DNA of 19,431 nucleotides from JAAYLU01 sp964458805 (GTDB lineage Bacteria > Synergistota > Synergistia > Synergistales > Aminobacteriaceae), in NCBI GenBank assembly GCA_964458805.1, contig CAYWKH010000036.1:1-19431 (forward strand), given 5' to 3'. This document shows positions 1-7,446 of this stretch, piece by piece. A program made the position numbers and the translations under genes. The notes below the pieces were generated by a model that saw only the letters and a program-made list of their open reading frames with translations, was not told the origin of the DNA and ran no database searches. Numbering within the stretch: position 1 is the first letter of the stretch; every line of letters starts with the position of its first letter.

Positions 1-330
1 GTAGGACAGGGTCACGCACTCCTCCATCGAGATGCCGCTCACCGGCGTGAAGGGTATCACGTCGACCGCGCCTATTCTGGGGTGAGCCCCCTGGTGGCTG
101 TTCATGTCGATCTCCCTCACCGCTACGGCCGCAGCCCTCAGCAGGGCCTCCTGGACTGGCTCGGGGGCGCCCGCCAGGCTGACGACCAGCCTGTTGTGGT
201 CGGCATCCGCCCGGTAATCGAGAAGACCGCAGCCCCTTGTGGTCTTGAACGGGGCCACGATGGCCTCTATCACATCCTGGCGACGCCCCTCGCTGAAATT
301 GGGAACACACTCGATTATCTTGCCGGCCAT
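1..330 (-). CDS. ftcD: Glutamate formimidoyltransferase, N-terminal part (cut by window edge)
   Basis: This enzyme moves the formimino group from formiminoglutamate to tetrahydrofolate, the last step of one route of histidine breakdown, in the cytoplasm. Only the first 110 residues are in the window and the reading frame runs off the left edge. The protein opens MAGKIIECVPNFSEGRR, the family's signature N terminus. Residues around 82-98 read HQGAHPRIGAVDVIPFTP, the conserved substrate and folate-binding segment. The ATG at 330-328 is preceded by AGGAGG with 8 nt spacing, which fixes the start. It is unclear whether a cyclodeaminase domain follows, because the C terminus is outside the window. 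It is separated by 164 bp from the kinase gene upstream and probably has its own promoter. The family call is very likely. Confidence 0.93.
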   Translation of the reverse strand, partial: MAGKIIECVPNFSEGRRQDVIEAIVAPFKTTRGCGLLDYRADADHNRLVVSLAGAPEPVQEALLRAAAVAVREIDMNSHQGAHPRIGAVDVIPFTPVSGISMEECVTLSY

Positions 331-369
331 TGAAAAAACCTCCTGGTTGGAAATTTCGCTTCACGGAGC

Positions 370-399
370 ATGATAACATTGAAACGTGTACAACGTAAA
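370..399 (-). promoter_or_regulatory. Possible sigma-70 promoter for the formimidoyltransferase gene
   Basis: The 164-bp gap at 331-494 holds no gene. On the minus strand it has a TATCAT -10-like box (375-370), 18 bp downstream of TTTACG (399-394), which matches the -35 consensus only partly. Further upstream is TTGACT (417-412), but its spacing does not fit this -10. The strong ribosome binding site AGGAGG lies at 344-339. No rho-independent terminator for the upstream kinase gene is visible, so read-through is also possible. Confidence 0.35.
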
Positions 400-494
400 G
401 CGCGAAAGCGGAGTCAACAATCGTCTCGTGGCGGAGGACAGAGCCGCCGGGCCTAGCCTGACGGGAACACCGAGGCAGTATTCGTACAGGTATT

Positions 495-3410
495 TCAGCC
501 GCCCAGCGATACGCCCTCCAGAAACGCTTCGAAGCGTTCGAGAAACCCTCGCACATCCGCCAGGGCGGGATCGTCCTCCTTCAGCATGGACATCCTCGCG
601 GCCCTCTCCAGGTCGCTGAACATGGAGACCTCCCCCTCCCCCGCAAGGTAGGAGAGCATCCCCTTGATCCGGTGCAGCCGGCGGCCCGCGCCCTCGCCGT
701 CGCCCTCCGCCAGGTCCCGGTCCAGCGCCGGCATGAGCTCGCGGATCTCGCCGAGAAAGGCCGACATGACCTCCTCCAACCCCTGCAGGTCGCCGTCGAG
801 CTCCCCCAACAGGCTCATCAGCGCGCTGCTCCAGCGATCGCGCTCGCCCTGCTCGCCGCTCTCGTCACGATGGTCCGGCGGGGACTCGACGGCCTCTCCC
901 AGGTAGCGGGCCAGCAACGGGTAGAGAGTCCTCGCGCGCAGGGGCTTCGCGACGTAGTCGGTCATGCCCGCGGCGAGACACCTCTCCCTGTCCCCCTTCA
1001 TGGCGAACGCAGTCAGGGCGATTATCGGCACAGACTCCCCGCCCCTTTCCTCCGATCGAATCGCGCGGGCTGCCTCCAGGCCGTCCATCACGGGCATCTC
1101 GCAGTCCATCAGCACCAGGTCGAACTTCTCCTCGCGCCACATCTCAACCGCCTCGAGCCCGTTCGACGCTCGGAGCGACGCGACCCCGGCCCTGCTCAGC
1201 ATGACCTCGGCCATCATTGCGTTCACGGAGTTGTCCTCTGCGACCAGGACTTTTCCCTTGAAGCGCACCTCGGGAAGCGTTTCATCGAGCGCGTCGGTCT
1301 CCTCGGGCGCGTCCGGCTGCGGCCGTAGCGGGACTACGAAGCGAAATTCGCTGCCGACGCCGGCCTCGGAACGCACCGTGATCTCTCCGCCCATCATCCT
1401 GGCCAGCGATCGCGATATCGACAGGCCGAGGCCCGTCCCGCCGTGTTTTCGGGTCGTGGACATGTCGAGCTGGGTGAAGGACTCGAACAGCATCGCGACC
1501 TTGTCGGGGGGGATGCCGACGCCGGTGTCCCTGACGATGAAGGCGACGCGCACCTCTCCTTCGGTCTCCCCCTCGGAGGTCGCGATGAGGTCAACCGAGC
1601 CGGCCGAAGTGAATTTTACCGCGTTTCCGGTCAGGTTGACGAGCACCTGGCGTATGCGGAGAGGATCCCCCAGGAGAGACGCCGGGAGGCCAGGGGAGAT
1701 CGACGATGCCAGTGAGAGCCCCTTCTTGTCCGCCAGGGGCCGGGCCACGGCCATCACCTGCTCGACCATCCTGGCCAGTCCGAATGGCGCGCTCTCGATC
1801 TCCATCCTGCCGGCCTCTATCTTCGCTAGGTCCAGGATACCGTTTATTATCTCGAGCAGGGACTCGGAGGACTCCTGGATCAGCCTCACATACTCCCGTT
1901 GCTCTGCTGTCAGGTCCGACGCGAGCACCAGGTCGCTCAGTCCGAGCACCGCATTCAACGGGGTCCGTATCTCGTGGCTCATGGTTGCAAGGAAGGTGCT
2001 CTTGGCCCTGCTGGCCTGGTTCGCCGCCTCGGCCAGGGACTCCGATTCCGCCTTCGCCCTGGCCAGATCGCTGTTCCTCTCCTCCAACTCGGCCGTCCTC
2101 GCGCGCACCTTCTCCTCGAGGCCCGAGAACGCGTTCGACAGCTGCTCGGCCATGAACCTGAACGACCGGTAGAGTTCGCCCACCTCGTCCCTCCTGTCCA
2201 ACGGCGCGGGCATCCGCCAGTCGCCCCTGGTCAGGGCCTGGGCCGACCGCAGAAGGTCCGACAGCGGGCGGCAGACCCAGCCGGAGATCAGCACCCCGCT
2301 TAAAAGCGACACGAGAAGGGCCGCCAGCGTCACAAGAAGCGCGGTCCGGGCCATCGACTCGACAGGGCCGATGAACTCGCTCTCGGGCATGACCACGGCG
2401 ATTACCCAGTCTAGCCCAAGGGAAGTGAACGGCAGCGTCCTGACGTAGGCCGAGACCCCCGACTCCCGCTCTACCGCGAAAATGCCGAGCTCGCCCTCCT
2501 TCGCCCCGTGGCGCCCCATCTCGACGGCCGCCCTGTGTATGGCCGGGTTCTTTGACTCGATTCCGGCAGTGCGGACGTAAAGTCCGCCGCGCGAGACGAA
2601 GGGGCTCTCCGAGGTGGAGTCGGCGACGATCAGGCCGTCCCGGTCGAGTATGAATATCTCCCCCTCCGCGCCCACCCTGAGCTCCCTGAGGAACCTGTTG
2701 ATGGACGAGAGCGTTATGTCGGCGCCGAGCACCCCGGCGAGCGACCCGTCTCGCGACCGAAGGGGCAGCACCGCTGTTATGGTCAGGTCCTCGAGCACGA
2801 AGTGGCGGTATATCTCGCTCCATGCGGCTCCGTCGGCCTTCTCGCCATCCGTGTACCACCTGCGGATGCGGGGGTCGTAGTCCGGGTACGATGCGGTACG
2901 CTCCGCGGCCAGCCCGTCGTCGCCCGCCCTGTAGTAGACGGAGGCCCTCTCCGTGTCGACTGGACTCGCGGTGAAGACTTCGACCTCCCCCTTGTAGCTC
3001 CTCGCCCCGCGAAACTCGCCATCGGTGGTTCCTATGAAAGTGTATGCGATCTCCGGGAATGTGCGGATGGTCTTTGAGAAGAAGGGCTGCCAGCTCCCCG
3101 GGTCGGACAGGTCCACCCTTCCCGAGGTCAGGGCGTCGCTGTTCAGCTCGTTCACAACGAGGGGAATCGACATGTAGGACTCTATGCGCTCGGCGATCCT
3201 CGAGGCCACCTCGCGCCCAAGGCGAAGGACGAGCGCGTCGGTGCTCTCCCTTGACGTCCTGGTGAACCTCCAACCCAGGAAGGAGGCCAGCAGCACCACC
3301 TGGACGGCGAAAGTCACCAGCATCACGCTTCTCAGCGAGAAACGCCCGACGAGGCGCCGCAATCCCGCGGCAGCGCCCCCGGGGTGCCCCAGGGGCTCAA
3401 TAGCTCGCAT
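495..3410 (-). CDS. Hybrid sensor histidine kinase: dCache-HAMP-HisKA-HATPase-REC-HPt
   Basis: This is a 971-residue membrane kinase that passes phosphate internally (His-Asp-His) to a separate response regulator. Domains in order: membrane segment about 28-47; periplasmic double Cache about 50-335; second membrane segment about 356-378; HAMP about 380-430; coiled coil 430-470; HisKA with the phospho-histidine H479 in SHEIRTPLN; ATPase with N596, DTGVGI at 628-633 and GGTGLGL at 657-663; receiver with acidic pair E725/D726, phospho-site D769, T800 and K822; HPt with H913 in LHRIKG. All catalytic residues are present. The Cache domain has Y178, R183, W185, Y186, Y201 and D231, the spacing of the amino-acid-binding dCache_1AA motif (the last gap is one residue longer). 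The ATG overlaps the HD-GYP gene upstream by 14 nt. GAGGAG sits 7 nt before it, so translation is probably coupled. The HD-GYP regulator is the likely partner. Confidence 0.93.
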   Translation of the reverse strand: MRAIEPLGHPGGAAAGLRRLVGRFSLRSVMLVTFAVQVVLLASFLGWRFTRTSRESTDALVLRLGREVASRIAERIESYMSIPLVVNELNSDALTSGRVDLSDPGSWQPFFSKTIRTFPEIAYTFIGTTDGEFRGARSYKGEVEVFTASPVDTERASVYYRAGDDGLAAERTASYPDYDPRIRRWYTDGEKADGAAWSEIYRHFVLEDLTITAVLPLRSRDGSLAGVLGADITLSSINRFLRELRVGAEGEIFILDRDGLIVADSTSESPFVSRGGLYVRTAGIESKNPAIHRAAVEMGRHGAKEGELGIFAVERESGVSAYVRTLPFTSLGLDWVIAVVMPESEFIGPVESMARTALLVTLAALLVSLLSGVLISGWVCRPLSDLLRSAQALTRGDWRMPAPLDRRDEVGELYRSFRFMAEQLSNAFSGLEEKVRARTAELEERNSDLARAKAESESLAEAANQASRAKSTFLATMSHEIRTPLNAVLGLSDLVLASDLTAEQREYVRLIQESSESLLEIINGILDLAKIEAGRMEIESAPFGLARMVEQVMAVARPLADKKGLSLASSISPGLPASLLGDPLRIRQVLVNLTGNAVKFTSAGSVDLIATSEGETEGEVRVAFIVRDTGVGIPPDKVAMLFESFTQLDMSTTRKHGGTGLGLSISRSLARMMGGEITVRSEAGVGSEFRFVVPLRPQPDAPEETDALDETLPEVRFKGKVLVAEDNSVNAMMAEVMLSRAGVASLRASNGLEAVEMWREEKFDLVLMDCEMPVMDGLEAARAIRSEERGGESVPIIALTAFAMKGDRERCLAAGMTDYVAKPLRARTLYPLLARYLGEAVESPPDHRDESGEQGERDRWSSALMSLLGELDGDLQGLEEVMSAFLGEIRELMPALDRDLAEGDGEGAGRRLHRIKGMLSYLAGEGEVSMFSDLERAARMSMLKEDDPALADVRGFLERFEAFLEGVSLGG

Positions 3411-4431
3411 CGCGCAGCTCCTCGACGACCTCCCACAGGTCCATCTCCGTCTTGTTAAAGACGTCGACCAGCCGTGGGTCGAAGTGGCTTCCCCTTCCCG
3501 CGTTTATTATGTCCCAACACCTCTCCCTTGGGTAGGCGGGCTTGTACACCCTGTGGCTGCTTATCGCGTCGAACACGTCGGCCAGGGCCACAATCCGGCC
3601 GCACAGGGGGATGCCCTCCCCTGCCAGTCCGCCGGGGTAGCCGCTCCCGTCCCACTTCTCGTGGTGGGTGCCTATGATGTCCATCGCGAAGGCGTAAGGG
3701 GCGTAGCGCGTGCGCTCGTAGATCCGCGAGATGACCGAGAGGCCGATCCCGACGTGACCCTTCATGACCTCGAACTCCTCGGGGGCGAGCCTTCCCGGCT
3801 TGTTAAGGATCGCGTCGGGGATTCCTATCTTGCCGATGTCGTGCAGCGGGGCCATCGACACCAGCGACGATATCCAGGCCGGCGTAATCCCGGCTTCTCC
3901 ATCAGCGGCCAGCCCCTCGGCCAGCCGCCTGCAGAAGAACTGGACCCTCTCGAGGTGCGCTCCTGTCTCGGAGCTGCGCATATCGACGAGCTGGGCCATG
4001 GCGAATATGAGCAGCTCCTGGTTCTGGAGCTGCTGCATCTTCTCGGCGCCCGCCAGCCTGACGCGCAGCTCGTCCGGGTGGTAGGGCTTCACGAGGTAGT
4101 CGTCCGCCCCGAGCGCGAGAGCCGTCACTACCATCCGCTTCGCCTCGGTGGCGCTGAGCACTATGATATATGTGCGGGACGCCTCGGCTCGGCGAATCTC
4201 TTCTATCAGGCGGAAGCCGTCCATCGTCGGCATTTCAAGGTCGGTGACCACGATGGAGGGCTCATCGGACTTGAAAAGGGCGAGGGCCTCGGCACCGTCC
4301 GCGGCTTCGGTCACATCGTAGCCCCATCTTCTCAGGTGCTGCGATATCATCAGCCTCTGGCTGGGAGAATCCTCGGCGACGAGGATCTTCTGATTATGGA
4401 GTGCAGACAGATCAATCAACTTGTTATGCAT
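3397..4431 (-). CDS. Response regulator with receiver and HD-GYP domains (RpfG-like c-di-GMP phosphodiesterase)
   Basis: This 344-residue cytoplasmic response regulator is predicted to hydrolyse cyclic di-GMP when phosphorylated. The receiver domain covers about 15-125, with E20/D21, phospho-acceptor D64 (VVTDLEMP) and K115 (VKPY). A short helix leads into the HD-GYP domain, about 145-330. This has HLERV at 159, the HD pair H197/D198 in HDIGKIGIP, and HHEKWDGSGYP at 256-266, all intact, so it should be active. It has the same layout as Xanthomonas RpfG. It lies 48 nt after the diguanylate cyclase gene and overlaps the hybrid kinase gene by 14 nt. No Shine-Dalgarno sequence precedes its ATG; a strong hairpin ends only 8 nt before the start. 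A start further down is possible but would also lack a ribosome site. The kinase-regulator pairing is inferred from the overlap. Confidence 0.93.
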   Translation of the reverse strand: MHNKLIDLSALHNQKILVAEDSPSQRLMISQHLRRWGYDVTEAADGAEALALFKSDEPSIVVTDLEMPTMDGFRLIEEIRRAEASRTYIIVLSATEAKRMVVTALALGADDYLVKPYHPDELRVRLAGAEKMQQLQNQELLIFAMAQLVDMRSSETGAHLERVQFFCRRLAEGLAADGEAGITPAWISSLVSMAPLHDIGKIGIPDAILNKPGRLAPEEFEVMKGHVGIGLSVISRIYERTRYAPYAFAMDIIGTHHEKWDGSGYPGGLAGEGIPLCGRIVALADVFDAISSHRVYKPAYPRERCWDIINAGRGSHFDPRLVDVFNKTEMDLWEVVEELRDASY

Positions 4432-4439
4432 CGGAATTA

Positions 4440-4497
4440 CCGGGCCGCGAGGCCCGGCCTCCGGGCGCCTGGCGAGCCATCAGCGGGCGAGGCCCGC
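4440..4497 (-). other. Cluster of GC-rich hairpins between the cyclase and HD-GYP genes
   Basis: Three perfect inverted repeats lie around the 48-nt gap. The first is at 4440-4457 (7-bp arms CCGGGCC/GGCCCGG, 4-nt loop), the second at 4452-4466 (6-bp arms GCCCGG/CCGGGC, 3-nt loop), and the third at 4483-4497 (6-bp arms GCGGGC/GCCCGC, 3-nt loop) inside the last codons of the cyclase gene. The first two share an arm and cannot form together. None is followed by a T run on the minus strand, so these are not ordinary terminators. They may stabilise or process the transcript, or control translation of the HD-GYP gene. Confidence 0.5.
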
Positions 4498-7368
4498 CTT
4501 TCTCCTCTCCTTGTTCTTGTACATCCTCATGTCGGCTATCCTGACCACGTCCGAAATGACGGGGCCGTCCTCGGGGCAGACCGCGATCCCGTAGTCGAGG
4601 ATCACGCTGCCGTCGAAGCCGCCGATGATCTGCTTCCCAACCTCTTTTTCCATTCGATCCATGATCGCCTCGGCCCCCTGCCTGGAGGCGTCGGGCAGGT
4701 ACACCAGGAACTCGTCCCCGCCGTAGCGGCCTATCATGTCGTAATCGCGCAGGTTCTTGCTCATCGTCTCGGAGGTGACGCGCAGAACCTCGTCCCCGAC
4801 CATGTGGCCGTACCTGTCGTTTATCATCTTGAAGTCGCCGAGGTCGACCAGGACGACCGCGCCCCTGCCGCTCGTCCTGCTGATGCGCGAGCTCTCCTCG
4901 TTAAGCCTCTGCATTATGTAGCGCCTGTTCCACACCTGAGTCAGGGGGTCGACCAGCGATTCGTGGCGGCGCTTCGCTATCAGGTTGTTAAGCGCCCAGA
5001 AGGTCGTCATGTGCTCCGCGGTTATCTCCAGGAGTTCGCGGTCCGAGGCGGAAAAACCGGCCCCGTGCCTAGCGGCCAGCGCGCCGAACACCTCGTTCTC
5101 GAAGACGAGAGGGACGGCCAGCACCATCACCTTGCCGTTCTCCATCCTCTCCACCAGGGTCCTGCTCCTCATCGCGGCGCCCACCTCAAGCTCGAACCCC
5201 CTGGCGCACTCCGCGCAGTCGCTCGAAACGCGCCCCGCCGCCTGGACCGGCGCGCCCCCTCCCTTCGGTGCGGGGGTGTAGAAGCGTGCGTCCGGGAAGC
5301 GAAGCTCGTCGCACAGCACGTCCACGATCTTGCTCGCCAGGGTGTCGTTGTCCCGCTCCGCCGCTATCTTCTGCACCACTCCGTGTAGGAAGCGCAGCTG
5401 GACCGCCTTTTTGTCCAGCTCCCTCCTGACGGAGAACTCCTCAGCGTGAAGCGCGACGTACGAGGCCACGATGCTCAGCATGTCCCTGTCCCTGGCCGCG
5501 AAGGCGAACTTCCTCTCGCTGTCGAGGATCAGCGCTCCCCACAGGAACTCCTTGTACAGGGCCGGGGCGAACACGGCCGACTGCACTTCGCGGGAGTGCG
5601 GGATAAAGTAGGGATCCACCGAGGCGTCGCCCATAAGGTAGGGCTTTCCGGTCTCGGCGACATGCCCCAGGACTCCCTTTTTATTGTCGAGGAAGTCGGT
5701 CTGTTTCGACTGGACCACGTCCCCCCCGGCATCTATCACCGAGAAGGCGGAGTCCCTCGAGCTCCTGATGTACAGGGTCAGGCACCGGAACTGCATGATG
5801 GGCATCATGTGCTCGGACAGCACGTCGAAGAGCTCCTCTATCGAGTTGCACTCGGAGAACCTGGTCAGCATGTTCAGAAAGGCCGCCTGGCTTGCCGCCA
5901 GGTGCTCCATCTCGCTCTTGCCGGCGTCCAGGGCCTCGGCGTTGTGCCTCAACATGAGGCGCGCCTGCCTCAGCTCCGACATGTCGGAGACGAGCGCGAG
6001 CATGCTGCCCGCCGGGGAGCCGTCCCCCGGCGGGCTCAGCGACACCAGGCCCCAGAAGCTGATATCCCCTTGGGTCGGATCCTTCCCCCTGTTCGAAAAC
6101 AACATCTCGAGCCCCGCTGACTGGAATCCGCCGCGGAGCGCCTCCCTCACCCGGTCCTTCTCCTCCCGGGGGGTCTCTCCGGCCAGGTCGAAGATGGTGC
6201 GCATCTTGAGCTGCTCCCTCGTTCGGCCGGTCATTGCAATGAGCGCGTCGTTCGAGTACAGTATGGCACCCTTGGCGTCCAGGAGCGCGGCGGCGACCGG
6301 CGCGTCGTCCAGGGTCGGAGTCCTTGAACCAGCCTTCTTCCCGTCTCCAGGCTTCCTGCACGCGGTCAATATAAGGATGCCGGCCAAGACAAGGAGAAAA
6401 GGCAGCACCACGGAGAGCGGTCGCGACAGCGCCCCCGGCTCCGACTGGGCGGCTCCGCCACCCTCGGTCGAGGCGTAGGAGCCGATGAACACCCTGTCGT
6501 CCCCCATCCTGAGGGAGTTCCACACGATGCTCTTCCGCTCGGCACCGATCAGGGCGGAGAGCGGTACCTCCGCTATCTCCATACCGGAGAAGGCCTGCCT
6601 CGCCCTCTCCCAGAACTCGCGCAGCCCCTCTCCCTCCCCGGGGGCCAGGTCCTCGACATTCCTTCCGGCCAGCATCCCGTCCCTGTGGGCTATCACGGTG
6701 CCATCGGACGCGACGACGAAAAACCCTCCACCCTCGCCCATCTCCAGGGGCTCGACGAAGCGGGCAAGGAACGGCGCCAGGTTCAGCACGGCTATCGAAT
6801 GCCAGGTGACCGACCTACCCTGCGCCGTCTCGACGAGGGCCAGCATGTTCACCCTCGGGGATGGCATGAATCGGCCCGTCTGCTGCCGTCCTTCCACGAA
6901 CGGAGTCGCGTCCTCCTCCAGCTTGTAGGCCAGGATTCTCGCGAAATCCCTGGCCGCGTCGCCCTGCGGGGTGGACCTGAACGCGCTGAACCGACTTTGC
7001 GGCTCGCCGGGGATCGGCAACAGGTAGTAGCCCAGGACGTCGGGGGTGTTGTATATGGATCCGAGGAGCGACCGCTGCACGTCGTCCAGCGGCGCGTCCC
7101 TGTCCAGGACGAGGTGATCCATCAGGAAGCGCTGCTGGGCGACTGCCGCCGAAACCCTGTCCTCCAGCGCGGTGCGGGCCAGGGTAACATTTACGAAGCG
7201 GACTTCCGCCTCGGGCTGCCCCTGCCTTCGCGCGCGCCCGGCGTCGAACGACACGGGGAGGAATGCAAAGCCGGCGGCCAGGGCCAGCGCAAAGCAGAGG
7301 CCCGACAAAAACAGCCTCCTTCTGCCGACCGAAGCGAAACCCTCCCGAAACGGCGCGTTCATCCTCAA
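4480..7368 (-). CDS. Membrane diguanylate cyclase: periplasmic sensor, PAS, two GAF, GGDEF
   Basis: This 962-residue protein is predicted to make cyclic di-GMP from two GTP. Membrane segments lie at about 18-38 and 317-336, with a Cache-like periplasmic region between. In the cytoplasm follow PAS (about 355-465), GAF1 (about 505-640), GAF2 (about 660-795) and GGDEF (about 803-957). The active site reads RYGGDEF (881-887), intact. The inhibitory site RDYD (874-877) lies exactly five residues before GGDEF, so product feedback is expected. GAF2 carries a CxxC pair (C718, C721), possibly redox or metal related. The start is uncertain: TTG at 7368 sits 7 nt after GGGGAG, while the ATG at 7362 has only an adjacent GAGG. 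It is the first gene of a three-gene operon with an HD-GYP regulator and a hybrid kinase, and two extended -10 boxes lie upstream. Confidence 0.92.
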   Translation of the reverse strand: MRMNAPFREGFASVGRRRLFLSGLCFALALAAGFAFLPVSFDAGRARRQGQPEAEVRFVNVTLARTALEDRVSAAVAQQRFLMDHLVLDRDAPLDDVQRSLLGSIYNTPDVLGYYLLPIPGEPQSRFSAFRSTPQGDAARDFARILAYKLEEDATPFVEGRQQTGRFMPSPRVNMLALVETAQGRSVTWHSIAVLNLAPFLARFVEPLEMGEGGGFFVVASDGTVIAHRDGMLAGRNVEDLAPGEGEGLREFWERARQAFSGMEIAEVPLSALIGAERKSIVWNSLRMGDDRVFIGSYASTEGGGAAQSEPGALSRPLSVVLPFLLVLAGILILTACRKPGDGKKAGSRTPTLDDAPVAAALLDAKGAILYSNDALIAMTGRTREQLKMRTIFDLAGETPREEKDRVREALRGGFQSAGLEMLFSNRGKDPTQGDISFWGLVSLSPPGDGSPAGSMLALVSDMSELRQARLMLRHNAEALDAGKSEMEHLAASQAAFLNMLTRFSECNSIEELFDVLSEHMMPIMQFRCLTLYIRSSRDSAFSVIDAGGDVVQSKQTDFLDNKKGVLGHVAETGKPYLMGDASVDPYFIPHSREVQSAVFAPALYKEFLWGALILDSERKFAFAARDRDMLSIVASYVALHAEEFSVRRELDKKAVQLRFLHGVVQKIAAERDNDTLASKIVDVLCDELRFPDARFYTPAPKGGGAPVQAAGRVSSDCAECARGFELEVGAAMRSRTLVERMENGKVMVLAVPLVFENEVFGALAARHGAGFSASDRELLEITAEHMTTFWALNNLIAKRRHESLVDPLTQVWNRRYIMQRLNEESSRISRTSGRGAVVLVDLGDFKMINDRYGHMVGDEVLRVTSETMSKNLRDYDMIGRYGGDEFLVYLPDASRQGAEAIMDRMEKEVGKQIIGGFDGSVILDYGIAVCPEDGPVISDVVRIADMRMYKNKERRKAGLAR

Positions 7369-7408
7369 AGCGCAACTCCCCCGTTCGATTCTTCACGAAA
7401 CCGCACGC

Positions 7409-7436
7409 AATATATCACCCAGAGCCATATTATAGC
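7409..7436 (-). promoter_or_regulatory. Tandem extended -10 promoters for the cyclase/HD-GYP/kinase operon
   Basis: On the minus strand the 78-bp gap between the phosphate transporter and the cyclase gene has TATAAT (7434-7429) preceded by TGC, and 20 bp further on TATATT (7414-7409) preceded by TGA. Both are extended -10 elements (TGn plus the hexamer). No good -35 is present for either, as is usual for extended -10 promoters. This predicts leaders of roughly 35-55 nt and transcription separate from the transporter gene. No hairpin terminator is visible after the transporter. Confidence 0.6.
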
Positions 7437-7446
7437 AAAAGCCGGG

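Noticed and set aside
424..454. Inverted repeat GGCGG/CCGCC after the kinase gene as terminator
   Set aside because: The stem is only five base pairs and no T run follows on the minus strand.
1591..3273. Long second frame on the minus strand inside the hybrid kinase gene
   Set aside because: Same-strand shadow of the kinase; Arg/Gly-rich, no domain, and the kinase frame has full motif support.
3184..5388. Long open frame on the plus strand opposite the kinase, HD-GYP and cyclase genes
   Set aside because: It lies antisense to three genes with intact domains. Its translation is rich in Arg, His, Pro and Val with no domain, as expected for an antisense frame in GC-rich coding DNA.
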